From: Blakeslea trispora
Lineage: Eukaryota; Mucoromycota; Mucoromycetes; Mucorales; Choanephoraceae
Length of the DNA: 64,000 nucleotides
Direction: 5' to 3'
Assembly (NCBI GenBank): GCA_025331445.1
Contig: JAIWNE010000154.1
Location: forward strand, 1-64,000
Position numbers and translations under genes: made by a program. Each line of letters begins with the position of its first letter. Position 1 is the first letter of the stretch. Below the pieces are notes generated by a model. The model ran no database searches, was not told the origin of the DNA, and saw only the letters and a list, made by a program, of their open reading frames with translations. Shown here piece by piece: positions 11,152-25,000 of the stretch.

Positions 11152-14100
11152 CTAGCCGACCTACTCGCTACGCTCGCTTACGGCCGTCGTCGCCTGCGGT
11201 CTTAATCCCTATAGCTGAGTTTACTTAGAGTCTAAAATGGATGTAATTTATTTAATTCAAAAGCAGTTCAGGATAAATGATGTTTTCTATTTTGCTATAG
11301 TTAGTGTTATCAGAGTTTGGTTGATGAAGAATATGAATTCCCTTTAAGTTAGTTGACCTTGATAGAGCAACATAAAGTTGTCCATGAGTAAAAGTAGGGT
11401 TGCGCAGATCAATTCCGACATTTTCTAATGATTGGCCTTGTGACTTATTGAAAGTCATCGCAAAGCTTAGCTTGACAGGGAATTGCTTTCGTGTAAGGAT
11501 AAAGGGGTATTCATTTTCTAATGTTGATAGTTGGATTCAAGAAATCACTTCTATTTGTTCGCTTTCTGAACCACATTCTTGCAATACAGAGACTATTAGC
11601 GTGTACGAAAGGATATCTTTGACAATAAGCCTTGTACCGTTGCATAAACCTTTTTGAGGATTTAAGTTTCTTAATAACATAACAATACATCCCTTTTTCA
11701 ATGTAAGCTTTGCAGGTGGAAAGTTTGGAGGGTTGAGAGTTTGAAGATACTCCGGAGCTAAGCGGTGTACTTCGTCATTTTCTTGTTCTGATGTATCAGC
11801 AGTATCGGCAGAGAGCAAGGTTATTAAATCCCCAGGCATGAGGTCCAACACCATTTGGTATAAGCTATCAACAACTGTGTTTTGTGTAGTCAAAATAACT
11901 GATTTAAAAAAGAAGTCGGGATTTTCTAATGATCGATCAAGATCTTGTTTAGGATATATCTTTGAAATCAACTCGTCAAGTGAAAGTGTTTGCGATATAT
12001 AATCCGGAATAGAAATTTTTTGGTTTTGAAAGCTCGGATGATACGTAATCAAATCAAGCCATTTCTTAAAGTGAGCATCATTAGAGGTTGTTCCTCGGAC
12101 ACGCATGTTAATGCGAAGCTGTAAGATGGTTATTCTTGACCAAATGTATGAGTTTTTGATCGAGGCATCAACAATCATTGCACGATTACCATTTTTGATA
12201 ACCGGAGGGACTTGAGCAAAATCTTCACCCAACACAACAGGTATACCGCCAAACAGCTTATCGTTACCTCATACATCTTTTAAACTTCTATCAACAGCTT
12301 CAAAACAAAGTTTGTTTTGCATCGGTACCTTATCCCAAATAATCAGAGTTGTTCTTCTAAACAAATCAGCTAGACGACCTTTCTTTGTTATGTGACAGAG
12401 GGAAGTCTCTTTGATTGTTATAGGTATCTTGAATCTGAAATGAGACGTACGACCACCAGAAAGAAGCAAAGATGCAATACCAGAAGATGCAACGCACAGA
12501 ACAATTTTTTCTTGATTACGAAAGTAGTTGCAAAGAGCATTGTAGACAAAGGTTTTACCAGTACCTGCTGGACCATGAAGAAAATAGCAGACGTATTGAA
12601 AGTCAGATGAAATTGTACTGTCTGCCACGGAAGACTCAATACCATTCACAATGGTATCAAAAGCATTTCTTTGGTCTTGGTTAAAAAGAGCATATTTCGA
12701 TTCATAAGCTGCTTTTTCAAATTCGACATCATATGCAAGTTGCTCATTTATCAATCTGTTTGATGATGCCCTCTGTGAATTGGCCAGTACTTCGAGATCA
12801 TTAGTCCAATCATTCTTGTATGCTGGCATGTTACATGTCTCTAAAGATGAACCAAGGCGGCCGAGTTGTTCGTCCAACAGAAATAAGCCATAATCACATT
12901 TAGATTGACCTTTGTAAAACAGGCCGTCATCAGTTACTGTATACTTTTCGTGAAGTTGGTCTGGAAACAGAGTTCGTAGCTTATGAGCTAAATCATCACA
13001 GATGTCGAGACAAAATTCTTCCCAAAGCAATGCTGGATCAATCAATTGACCAAAAGTCAAAGCAGTGACGAAAAGGTTGCGAAGAGAACTGCCAGTTGAA
13101 AACATGACAGCTTCATTAAAGCAATGACTCCATTCCTGATCATCCTCTATCAAGTGAAGTCTTAAGCAAGCCTGCATAAATGTTTCGCACTGTACGCCAT
13201 CTACACTTCGAAGATCTTCAAAAGACTTTGATCCAGCTACGTTTGTTAAAAGCAATCGAAGGTAAAAACGTTCGCCAGATTGTGGGCTACAATATGGTAC
13301 TCTACCAATGGCAAATCCTCTTTGTCGATGCTTCCACACTCTATCTTTCTTAACTCAAATAAAATACTGCGGAAAGTCTTGATACAGATATTTTTGAGCA
13401 GTTGGATTGTTTTGGTAATAGACAAAGTATGCCATTAGCATAGTGCGACTTTTGGCAAGAGTGTCTCGGAGCTCAGAAGAAGTGGCATCCTCAGAAAAGT
13501 AAACTGGCTGTTGATCGGGAAGATGTAATGCTAAAAGTGTAACTGTCGGATCTTCTTCGTGGATTTTGTACTCAAATATGCGAGCAAAAGCTTCAGTGGG
13601 ACCGATGTAGCGACCTTGAAGATGTCTTTCAATCTCGTTCTCAGTATCGCTCAATTTTAACGTCGTTCTATCCGATCCTTTATAAACGTATTTGTTTATG
13701 TACTTGATGGCTTTTACGCTTTGGCAGCATTCAACATTTATGTGCGCTTTAAACTTCTTTGAGAGGTATGGGTTATATGGTACAATCCATCTATTGTCGA
13801 TGAGAATTGATCCCAAGGGATTGCGAATAGAATACTGTGTGCTGGGATCAGTAGACCTTGCCCTTTTGTACAAAGAATAACCATCATCAGAGATGACAGT
13901 TTGCTCAGTGAATTTCTTGGGAAATCTCTTAGAGCATTTCAAGACACCATTTGCATCTTTGACCATACATGGGGATGTTGGGTTCAAGTTACCGCAAGGC
14001 CCATGAACCATGTTCTTGGTAACTATTTCATAAAGCTCAGGATCACTTTCTTTCGAAGGGATCTCAGCCGAGATGATCCGGTCAATATCGTCAGCGGAAT

Positions 14101-15899
14101 GGATAGCGTGGGATGAATCCAAAAACAGAAGCAAATGAAGATGAAGAAGACCTCCTTTTTGATACTCGATTGTTCGGACCAATCCCTTATAAGTGCCAAA
14201 CACATTCTTCACTTTCAAATCAAACACTCTAGCAACCAAATCTGGTCGGTCAGATGCATTTTGGCCAGGTAGCAATTCTCTTTGGATCTCAATCCAACGA
14301 GGATTAGCTGTGAATGTGATGAACAAAGAAGGCTTTCCGAAATAACGCACAATATCCATTGAGTCTTGGTATCGCTTGGCCATGAATCTTGCTCCGCCTG
14401 TATAAGAGCTTGGCAAGATGAAGCGTTTGCCCAAAGAAGTGGCATCCACATCCTCAGAAATAAGTGCATCTTGCACACCATTATAGAGGTTAGCACGAAT
14501 GTTTGACTGATGCGTTTTAATCCAGTCTAATTTTGTTTGATCGCAGATGGCCCAAACATCAACCAAATATTGTTGGAAGAGTCTTTTTGCGTAAAACAAA
14601 TAGGAAATTCTTGCTGTCTTTGATGAAGTCTGAATCTATAGTATGCTCTTTGTGTGAGACGACTTTCTTGATCATCTAGTCTTAGACCCCAGTTCCAGCC
14701 CAAATCCCCCATAGAAAACAGCAATGTGTAATGCAAAGGCATATACAACGCATGTGTTTGTGAGATGGTAGAAAAAGAAAATGTTCCCTCAGAATAACGA
14801 AGGTAAATTTGAATCACTCTGAGGCTATCAGAAGAGCTCTCATTTGGTAAGATAGCAGCTACCTCAGTGGCTGTAGGCACATTTTCAGTTCGTCTATCTT
14901 TACCAGCCACCAATTCCATCTTCAATGATGGGTAAACCCGAATGAAAGACTGTTCTTCTGTTGTACCTTCAAGAAGCTCATGTGCAGTCTTATAAAGTCC
15001 TACATAAGGATTGCATTGATGAAGCTCTGTAGACAATCCTCGAACTAACTCATTGTCTAAGTCCTCATTGTTTGCAGCTCGAATTGATGCTGCGTATTCA
15101 GGGTCAAAGATATAGAGTTGGGCGTATCTAGCCTGACTATGATTTTCAGCAGAAATTGGCCCTTGAGTGTGGTACATTTGACCATGAATTTGGAAGGGCA
15201 TGTTGGTGAGGTTGCTGTTGCTCACTTCACAACGCAAAGAAGTGAAAGCGAAAGCAGCATTAAAGCGCCTCAAGTTATTTTTGAAATGCTGTCCGCGGGA
15301 AGTAATATCCTCATACAATCCCTTCACAAATGAGGGAGGATCTTTGAGCAAATCTACTTTAACAGCACCAGCCTTGCAACACGACATCCAAAAAACGTTA
15401 TTTCTAGTTGAGTTGGAAGGTAACTCGGCCTTCCAGTGCTTAGCACCACATTTGTCGCAGACTTGATCCATTAAGCCTAAATCGAATGGCTGGAGGCGAG
15501 AGAGCTCAGAAACATATGCTGCAGGCAACTGAGTTCTTCTTTGTCGAGTTCTAGGTTCGTTGTCGTTGGCTGGACGATTGTTGTTTCTTAAGGTTCTTTG
15601 TCTACGCTCCTATGAAATAGAATGAAGTTAGTGAGATATTTTGCTGTTTAGTTGTAGCTCAAATCTTACTCGACATGTATCGTAAGTACTAAATGTAGCA
15701 TGCTCGAAAGTCGAACCACATGTAGTGCATTCTTTAATTGATGTTGATGGCGAAATGTTACTCATAATAAAAATGATAGATTTAGAGAAGGAATAAAAAA
15801 AATAAAAAATGTAAATGTAAATTTAAGGGGGAAAAGAAAAAAAAAATAAAAGCGTGACATCGGTACTTCTAGTTGAAATCTATTAATTCAGTATAATGA
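11152..15899 (-). mobile_element. Decayed autonomous Helitron
   Basis: On the minus strand the proposed 5' end is TCATTATACTGAATTAATAG at 15899, preceded by A. The 3' end is CTAG at 11155-11152, followed by T. These fit Helitron rules (insertion between A and T, 5' TC, 3' CTRR). The last 50 bp are GC-rich, unlike the surroundings, but I cannot draw a perfect terminal hairpin. The element encloses one Rep-helicase gene. A related second 5' end lies at 16180, so the outer limit is uncertain. Confidence 0.6.
11252..15765 (-). pseudogene. Helitron Rep/Pif1-like helicase (RepHel), broken
   Basis: Exon 1 (15670-15765) encodes a short N-terminus with a CxxC motif and splices over a 60-bp intron to 15609. 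The following frame encodes a Helitron-like N domain, the HUH motif HLHLLLF (near 14130), the two-tyrosine region YINKYVYKG (near 13700) and then a Pif1-family helicase with Walker A GPAGTGKT (near 12565). The late helicase motif NKSQGQS lies near 11435. RepHel would nick and unwind the element for rolling-circle transposition. It is disabled by a one-base frameshift near 14595 and in-frame TGA codons at 13357-13355, 12271-12269 and 11539-11537. Walker B reads IIWDKVPM where the family has IIWDEAPM, so the catalytic glutamate is lost. The order of domains is otherwise complete. Confidence 0.9.
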
Positions 15900-16180
15900 T
15901 TCAATCTTGCTTCGCGTGAGGGGGAGGGACGACCCTCCCCCTTAAACCCCCTCCCAGCTGTCTTAAGCTCAATCCACCGTTCCTGGCTAATGCTGGCTTC
16001 GCGTGAGGGGGAGGGACGACCCTCCCCCTTAAACCCCCTCCCACACTGGTTTAGGCTTGATCCAAATCGAGGAAATAAATTCTCATATCACGTGATCGGA
16101 CAATTTTTAATTAAGGGGGACAAGAAAATTCGTGACGTCAGTACTTCTAGTTAAAATCTGTTATTTCAGTATATATATGA
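15825..16180. repeat. Duplicated Helitron-like 5' ends
   Basis: Segments 15825-15899 and 16113-16180 are imperfect direct repeats sharing AAGGGGGA, CGTGAC(A/G)TC and GTACTTCTAGTT. Both finish in a sequence that on the minus strand reads TCAT followed by ATACTGAA, and each is preceded by A. The inner copy is the proposed Helitron 5' end. The outer one suggests a second, truncated relative inserted head to tail. Confidence 0.55.
15909..16043. repeat. Two copies of a GC-rich 47-bp hairpin unit
   Basis: The units at 15909-15955 and 15996-16043 are nearly identical. Both start GCTTCGCGTGAGGGGG and contain the perfect stem GGGGGAGGG / CCCTCCCCC around ACGA, followed by TTAAACCCCCTCCCA. They stand out strongly from the AT-rich background and lie between the two Helitron-like 5' ends. 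Confidence 0.8.
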
Positions 16181-17140
16181 TAAGCATAAACTAGTATAAC
16201 AGCCATAAAAAAATTAAATAAAGTTATAGCAATTGAGTTTATTAGCAACTTGGCTATCAGTGATACAAGCAATATGTATTACAGTTGATACAACATGTAC
16301 TTTACATTTGCTTACTTAAGACATCAAATGTGTATTCCGCATTGTACCTTCATAGGGCAAATATTCAATATCACAATCATTTAGATCAATGCTATTAATG
16401 TATACAGACAAAATGGTTTCTGTTTTTACATGTATTCGTAATAAATACATTAAAGCTTTGTAGTAGTGATTCAACTATTTGTATTAACTTTTTACAAATG
16501 ATTACCCTTTCATCTTTTATATTTGCTTTTGCTAAGTCAAACCATTAGTTTGCTTTTATTCACAACATCTATAACAAACATGTTTGCGTATACAGTTTTA
16601 TTAACTCAACAATAAATTTGTTTGTAAGTCAAAAGCAATTTGGTCTGCTTGTTTGCTAACACTAAGCCTGATCTTGTATTTGTAAAATAAAAACCAGTTC
16701 ATTTATAACAAACAAAAGATCAATAGTAAATGTCATATAAATTTACCTGTCAATTAGTGTGTTTGACCTTTTTTTATAATCTCTATTCTCTTCCAAAACT
16801 CATCACTCTATGTTGCATGCACGCTACATTAGTGGTTACCCCTAACCGGAGATACAAGTGCAAGCACAGACGAATAGTACATCTAGAGTCTGAGAGCGCA
16901 TTTAGGAGTGCATTACCCCTTTTCATAGTCAGATAAATCATCACACAAATTAAAAGTGCCATTCTTTATAGATGAATATCCTGAAGAACGGAAGAAGCCA
17001 ACATTCTCAGTTCTAACGTGGGATCACTTAGTTTTATATAAATAAAAGAAGAATAAAGGACAACTTATTTTTGGTCTGATTGAATTTTACTTGTTAACAA
17101 TTATACTAGAAATATCACACTCTATATATTCTATCTAAAA
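16181..17140. other. AT-rich spacer, no gene
   Basis: No supportable coding or RNA gene. It should contain the 5' flank and promoter of the plus-strand transposase remnant beginning at 17141. Confidence 0.4.
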
Positions 17141-19088
17141 ATGTCTTCTCATATTTGTGTCATTTGCAACTCTTCTTTCGATAGCTCCTTTGCTCTTAGC
17201 ATTCATTTCGATAGATGTTTAGAAGAAGATAGTAGAAACGCATTTGCTAATTATAGATCAGAAAATGCTGAAGCCACCTACATGTCTGATGTTGAAGTGG
17301 ATGAATCATTTGTTACTATTGATGAAGAACAACCAGAGATAAGTAAGTGATACCAAACTTTATTAATACAGAATCAATGTTCTTACCTCTTTTCATATGT
17401 AGTTGAAAGCAATCCTGTTGTCATTGAATGGACTGAAGAAGCAACTTTGGACGATTTCCATATGACGGGTATGCAGTTCATTCAACTTTTGGACAAATAC
17501 AAGATGCCCCGTCAAGGACAAAGAGAGGCTATCAACTTTATAAACACCCACATTTTACAACACGGTGTCAATGCTGGTAAATATCAATCCTCATTTCCAA
17601 TCAACCTCTTGATACTTATCTTTAACTTTCACTTATGTAGTACCTTTTGTATCAAGATACTTTAAGTCGCCTGATACATACAGACGTATTATGAAAAGGG
17701 ATTCGACTGCTACCGTCCAGCATGATGTATGCCCCAAAGGTTGCTACATGTTTCCAGTTGGTCGCCTTGATATCATGGTCTGCCCAAATCCCAACTGTGG
17801 TGCCCAGAGATACAGAAATGCTGATGAAGTCATCGCCTTGACCAGTTCGTTACAGTTCAATCATACCGATCCTTTGCCTGCTTTGATTCCTGTCTCAACG
17901 TTAGCTTACACATCCATTGCGCAAAAGCTGACTCAATTTTTTGTTGATGAGACTCGTGATGAGATGTTGTCTTACCGCAAAACCTTTTTCGACGACAATG
18001 TTCTTAACAATCATTACCGCGATTATTTCTCAGGCGAAGCATACCAAAGCCTTCTTCAACGAAACATTGTGGATGAAAATACTATCTGCCTTGTGTTGTT
18101 TGTCGACGGCTTCCAATTAAAGAACTCTGCCAAGCAAAGTCAAACAATGGTCAACTGTTTGATACTCAACATCCATCCTGAGCAAAGGCAAGTAAATAAA
18201 TTTTGTATACCTTCTTAAACTTACACTTTTGTGAACATTTGTAGAACTAAAGAATCAAACATGATTCAAGTAACTATCTGCCCAGGCAAACCATAGGACC
18301 TTGTTTCTTTCCTGCAGCCTGTCATCGCAGAAGTCAATCAGTTGTACAATCGTGGCCTAGTTGTAAAGAAAAGCGGACAGGAAGTGTTCAAAGGCAATGT
18401 GGCCATTCTCGGGCTTCACTGGTGACATACCCGGCATTTCCGAATTGATGGACTTCTCTGGTCATACAAGTACCTATGGTTGCCGGGTATGTACTGTCAA
18501 AGCCGATAACTCGACAATTGTTACTCCTCGTGGTAAATACTTTTCGTCTGAGGCCAATCAACGTAACATTGAGAGTTTAATTGATGGTGACTTGGTAACC
18601 TTTTCTTTTTGTTTGACTTTGTAATTCTTTTTCATGTACTCATCTATTCATTGTTGTAGGAACGAGGCATGCGAGGCGTCTCTGAGCTCATCACAGGTCT
18701 ACCCACTTTTCTTGGCTCTTTCTCTTTCTTTGGCGATGAATTACATATGATCGGCCATGGGTTGGGTCATATGATCTGTAACTTGCTAGACCCCACTATT
18801 AAGGACAAGTTCTTCTCCCCTCTGCTGGTCTACTATTCGTTCGATGTAAGCCCTGTTTACAATCGATCCCAATTGATGAACTGTATCTCGCGTTGGACAT
18901 TTGCTAGCAGACGAACCAATCCTTCCGTTTTTGATTATCATCACGGCGTAGAGGGTGTATATAGTGACTCAAATAATTGTGAAATAACCTTGCGAAATAT
19001 TTGTTTTTTTCATATGCGGTTTCAAAGAAAAATGGGCAGAAACACAGTGAGAACCGATGCAGAAACACAAGAATTGGGCCATGGGTAA
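17141..19088 (+). pseudogene. Tnp2-type (CACTA superfamily) transposase remnant
   Basis: Exons 17141-17342, 17403-about 17576, 17641-18187, 18245-about 18600 and 18661 onward can be spliced. The protein opens with a zinc finger CxxC...HxxxxC (residues 6-27), then an acidic region. The CPxGC and CPNPxC cysteine motifs of the Tnp2 family follow, then the FVDGFQ block with the first catalytic aspartate and a later DELHMIGHGLGHMI block. The third intron has a GC donor (AG|GCAAGT). The gene is dead: AAG to TAG at 18294-18296, a frameshift near 18415, and loss of family similarity after about 18960, where the C-terminal part is missing. It would have cut and pasted a CACTA-type element, but no terminal repeats were identified around it. 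It resembles the broken transposase at 55482-57859 more than the Plavaka gene at 43838-46943. Confidence 0.8.
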
Positions 19089-22019
19089 AGTATTATACGA
19101 GCTTACTTTGAATAGGAGTGCTTTATAGTCGAATCATATCTAGCTTAGGTCTCAAAAGGGAGTTATAGTGGCAAATGGCCTTTAGAGTATATAGTAATGA
19201 TGATTTAACAAGTTTTAGAAGTATATGCAATAAATGGGCTAATCGTATCGCTTTAATTTTTGGATGAGCTTGGCATATGATTGGATTATTTAGGTATTAT
19301 GAGTAAATCAAGCTTCTTTAATTTTATTAATTGAATTAATAAATGCTATATATGGGTTCTTCTTTAGGCTGATTTGTAGCTCAGATGTCCTTTTTTGTAA
19401 TAGGGATGCTGCATCGGGTGTATCCAGATAGATTGACATGCTTGGCTTTGATATAGGCACCTTTTGGGATCATAAGAAGCAGTATAGGAAGCAGAAATGG
19501 GATAATTTTCATGACTAGAGCCTTCAGTAAGCATATTAATCGCTTTGCAGTAGCTGCGCTTGAAAAAATATACAGCCTTAACCGAGAGTAATTTTTTCGA
19601 AATTATTTTATTTTCTTGACAGCCATCTTGAAGCAACATGCAAGGTCATGAGCAACACCAACTGAGAGATCACTAGTCGCCAGTATACACAAGAGTCAGA
19701 AACAATAGAGGAAGAAAGTAAATAGCATAGCAAATCTAAAAAACAAAAAAAAATAAAGATGAGACGCGATCCTCTACACATGTACTTTGTCATGAGCATG
19801 TTGTGTCGTTTAGTTGTGATTAGGTACCTCATGAGTCCAGCCAACAATGAGAGCAACAGTCAGAAGTAAACAGTTGATAAAGAGAAGTTCATTCGGTAAG
19901 ACAGTCAAGTCAAAATAATCTGGAAGCGGTATTTCACTTGTCACGAAAGAGATTCAAAGCGATGAGGCAAGCTCATCTGAGATGGAGCACCCATGTAAGC
20001 ATGAGCAAAGGCGAGAAGTCATAAAAAGAAGAAAAACCACAAGCAGTAAAGTTGGAAGAGACCCCGAGTTCAATCAAAAAGAGATTTGGCAACCTTCAAA
20101 AGCACAGACCATAGTAGTGGAAGGAGAGTAGGCGGATAAAGAGCATTTCTTGAAGATGAGGTAGAGAGATGGCGACATGAGAAGAGACCAAGTATCCTGA
20201 ACGACAGTATATCAGAGAGAAAAAGTATCTCTTGAATTTAGGACAATGACCAGTGGCAATAGTAGAGAGAAAGATCACATGTGCACGTAAGAAAGACAAT
20301 AGACATGAATAAATCTGACATAGGATGGAAGCATGGTAGGCGATTAGACATACGATTGTCAAAGGGTTTCAAGGCAATGACTACAAACAGAGCAAGTTAG
20401 TGAATGCAATGCATACAAAAGCATTTGAACATTTAAATGGAGAAATCGAAGGACCTTAGGCAAGAGTAACTTGAAAAAGACGCATCAATCCAAATAGGCA
20501 GCCCTTTAAAAGATGGTATACAGAAAATAGTCAAAGAGATATAAGTTTGAGCAGCATGGTATAGAGCAGGCAGTTTGGATAAGAGAGTCATAGATGAGTT
20601 GGCAGAAAGCGATACAGAAGAGTGTGGCATGGATAAAGGATTGTCTATCAAAGACAATGATGAGTATCTACACAAGTATATATAAAGTGGATAATAAACA
20701 GATATATACAGATGGTGAGTTGGAAGAAGCAAAAAACAAGAAGAGAAGCGTAGTCGAGTTGTTGAGATGTTGTCATCATAAGGTGATATACATGTAGCTA
20801 TTGTTAAATAAAAGAGTCAGTGATGTTGATGGATTATATGATATTTGTAAAAAAAAAAGAAAAAGAAAAAAAAGAGATAAAAGTGCTTACCTTTTGCTGA
20901 GCATTTAATGAAAAAAAGATGAAAGAAAGAAAATGGGGGATTAAAAAAATGGCCAGTATATATGAGAAATATGGCAGTGATGGGAAGAAAGTATGATTTC
21001 ATTGACAGATTCAAGCTAAAATTGTACTGAAAAGGAAAATGTCTTGGATTTGCATAAACAGATCTTATTAGTGATCAATTAAAGGAACGCTTTTATAAAG
21101 GGGATCTTTAAGAAACACCAAAGTAGAATCTATAAAAAAGTTGATAGCAAAGCGTCAAGCTGTCTCAAAATTATATATGTATATGAATGAACCATTTTTT
21201 AACATACAAGTAACTAGCTTAAAAATAAAATGTATCAAGAGCAACCCTTTTATATAGTGTCGCTCTTGTTGGAGATATAATAGACTATAACAATAGGATG
21301 GCACATCAGAAGCCAAATGTAATAAGATCATTCATCTACTGTAAAGGCTCATTGACACAATCACTTCTTATGACACCCTTTGAAACCATTTACAAATTGA
21401 ACACTGAAAGATCCTAATTTCAATTTGATTATATTGTCATTTTATGATAATTTTAAATGACCCAAAATAATATAATATGGTGAACATCAATACCATCAAA
21501 ATGCAGCACATAAATAGACCACTTAGACGCACAAAATGCCTCTTGCTTAAAAGTAACTCACATATGGTTTAGTACTGGAAAGCAATTGAATGAGTATAGA
21601 TGTTGATAATTATTAAAGTTGATTTTTTGACTGAAGAGCAAATGTAATTACATGCAGTTTGTTTATGATTTAGCATTATTGTAAGTGGTACAAATACTTT
21701 GAATGGTACTGTGCTACTTTGTAAGATTGTCAACTTTACTTCAAATATAATTGTATAGAGAAGTAAATAGGAAATTTAGACGATTTGGAATAACAGTTTT
21801 TATAAATCATAATCAGAACCAGAAACATTTGTATATTTCATTATGAGAGCTTGAAATAATTTTTACTCGAAATCAAATGCTTTTCCATAAGCAGTTCAAT
21901 ATCATCAAATGTTTATCTCTATTGTATATTGTCTTGAGCATACATTTACCATCATATATCTATCTCTTTAAGAAACTGGTCAATCGCATTCCAGATCTTT
22001 AACTTTTATTAACTAAGTA
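19089..22019. other. About 2.9 kb with no recognised gene
   Basis: The segment 19600-20830 is less AT-rich on the minus strand and has several overlapping short frames (for example 20433-20732 minus), but none shows a family motif. It may be a decayed gene. The rest is AT-rich. A poly-A/G stretch lies at about 20850-20880. Confidence 0.35.
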
Positions 22020-25000
22020 ATCGCTTCCTAGGGTATTTGTAGATGCTTATTTATTTTACTGTGTTTTTCTTCAACCTTTTCCGAGATGGCTTACTATCTT
22101 GCATGCTCATGTAAGTTTGAGATGTCGATATGCAGAACAGATGAGCAGCGAGAAAGCTAACATGTGCTCAAAGAAGCCAACTTTTTCAACTAAAGAAATA
22201 TATATTCTTTACTAGCTATAACTATTTTAGTCAGTTCTTAATATGTAAAAGCAAGTCAGAGCACATGAAATCAATGCTTCATGAAAACGATATTTTTATT
22301 GAAATCTAAGGATTGAGTTTTTTTTTCTAATATTCGAGTGTAATTATCTTTTTGACTACATCTCATTCTTTTTAATTAAATAATTGGATTCATCAATATC
22401 ACAAAAAGTCTTTTTTTTTTGTTCTTGGTTGAAGCGTATGATGCAAAGAGAGGCAATAAGCCAAATCATCAACATTTACCTTTTTCATAGTGATGGAAAT
22501 TCGCTACTCTGATTGGCCAATTTTTAAAAGTAAATTGACCCCTAAAGTTTCATGTTATTTATGTGGGTGACATTACTCTCTCTCTCTTTTTTTTCATCTC
22601 TTCTGTTTTCTTTTTTTTTCTCGCCTTTTTTTCCTTCACTCTATTAATTACTACACCTTTTTTTTCCTGAATCTTGACGGTATTTTCTTTCTAGCTTAAG
22701 GTGATTTATTCCAGTTATTCAACATGATCGCTAACCTATCCATTCTTTTATCTGTCTAGAAAGCGGCTTACTTTTAGGTTTGTTCACGATCAATTTGGGT
22801 AGCTCAAGTCTTTACCATACAGTCACTCATCTTACCATCACAAAGCAGACAATGCAATTTTTTAAACACTCCATAACTAAATCACTTGAAAAGGATCAAT
22901 AATTACACCATTTTCGAAATTATCAGTAATGGAGATGATTACACTAACATGAGACTTCTTTTAATCGCGTTTAATATGAAGCAAAGGTAGGCAACTCAAT
23001 GGCATTATATATGGCTTTATAATCTAACATTTCATGAAAATAGATAATGTATTAGTCACACTGTTAGATGATTATTTTATGATGAAGCCCAAAGGATCTT
23101 CGAAGCATGGTAAGGTAATGTTCCATTTCTTCATTTGATTACCTGACTCACATATAAACCTTTGAAGATAGTGTGGAGACATTATCATTTCTGATTGAAT
23201 TAATCTGGACCTACGGATTACACCCTCAGCTTGTGATAACAGTCTTTTAACACTTCAGTTTATTGAAGACAATACTTTCACTCTCCAAACAACAATACTT
23301 AGCCGAATTTACATCTGATTTACTAGAGATCAATCCTATGAATGACAAAATGGAATCAAGAGGTAAAGTTATTAGTAAAAGTTCGGAGTTTTATTCAAAG
23401 AAAGATGCCATCATTGTCAACATCATTTCCGTTGAAAGAATCAATTCAAGTTACATATCAACGGCATTTTGGATGATCAAAGGTTCTTCAGAGAGTATCA
23501 TGGTTTTTTAGAGATAAGCATCTATTTTGTAGATTGCATTATAGCTAGATGGACTATTTTTTTTTATCATTTTGGAAATAAAAACGTATTATGATGGATC
23601 TATCTGAAAAGCGAGTGTTGGATTGTTGCTAACATTGACTGAAAATGTTGATGATTGTTGCTGATACTTTATTACGATAAACATGTACAATTATCGATTG
23701 TCTTGATAAAAGAGGAGAAGGGATCACTCTTTTAGAGTCTACAATTAATCTCTCTGTTCCTTCTTATGACTTCTCAACAAGTGATTCTATTTCACCATTA
23801 AGTCCAATATCTATTTCAAAGGCTTTGCCAATGTTTGTTTATACTGTTGATTCGCTTAGTCTCAAGATTAAATTCTAATATATGACACCAACAGTTCTTA
23901 AAAAAGACTATCAAACATTTCATCCTTATTTAGTGAGAGTCCTTAGCTGAAGATAAAATAGCGATTTGATAGGAATTGGAATCAGTTCTCTTTTAATTTT
24001 ATTTTTTCCTTTTGACTACCTTTTAGTTTACATATATTTCTTTCTTCCTTTTCAGACGTCTCTCTAACTTGCCATTTCTAGTCTCACACCTGTGTCAGAC
24101 TTTTCCATCTTATTTATGCTTCATTTTCGCCCATGAATGGCAACTTGCCTTAGTCCATCCTATATAATCTCACTTTATATAGAGATGATAGCAGTTTTTT
24201 TTTTATTTATTTAGCTGCTGGAATGTCTGTTATTTATTTTACCAAATATTATTTGCCTAGGGACACTTACAGCAACATGGAGTCCTTCTCCATGTGCTCA
24301 TGTTGCTTTGGTGATGGTGATGAGAGATCTCAAGATCGACATTCAGTCAAGATCGTAACTTTTTTGTACCACTATCTTAGAAATTAAAATTATGAATAGC
24401 AAACACCTTCTCTCAACCTTATTATTTTATTTTACTACCTTTTTATACACTTCTTTAGCTTTCCACACCTTGTTATGATTACACAAAAAATTAAAAATTG
24501 GCTCCTTAACCTTTGGCTGTATAAATTTAATAGCCTATGCTTCTTTTTCTTCTCTTTTAGCCTGCCACCTTTTCCTTATGAAATATCTGAGTTAATCTTA
24601 AGAAATTGCCTTCCTTTCACTTCTTCTTTACCTTTTAAATAAATTTGCATACATACTCTCTATTTTTTTACACAGATTGTTTCATCTCTCTTAGCCTATC
24701 CCCCCATTTACCATTTTTGTACATATTTTCTGCATAAAATCTGAAATCAATCCCCCCATTTGATTGTCTCTTCATTTTCACTGCTTTTTTTTTCCCTTTA
24801 CAGCCAAATCTCTTTCTCACAGTTTATTTTTCTTGGTCTTTTTATTTATTTTATAGCCTTTGACATGTAAAAAAAACCGAGATCAACTCATCTCCTCGGA
24901 TCAGCTTCAAACTCGAAAACTAACCTCCCATTACCCTTTACATCACACTTTGACAAAAAAAAAACCTTCCCTTTCATCATTTATTCTCTCTGTATAGCCA

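Noticed and set aside
11252..15765. Reading all three TGA codons as sense (alternative genetic code)
   Set aside because: Other genes in the window end normally at TGA or carry TAA/TAG damage, and the Helitron also has a frameshift and a catalytic-site change.
19364..20732. Minus-strand frames as an F-box or leucine-rich gene
   Set aside because: No F-box or repeat consensus could be aligned; the frames are short and overlap inconsistently.
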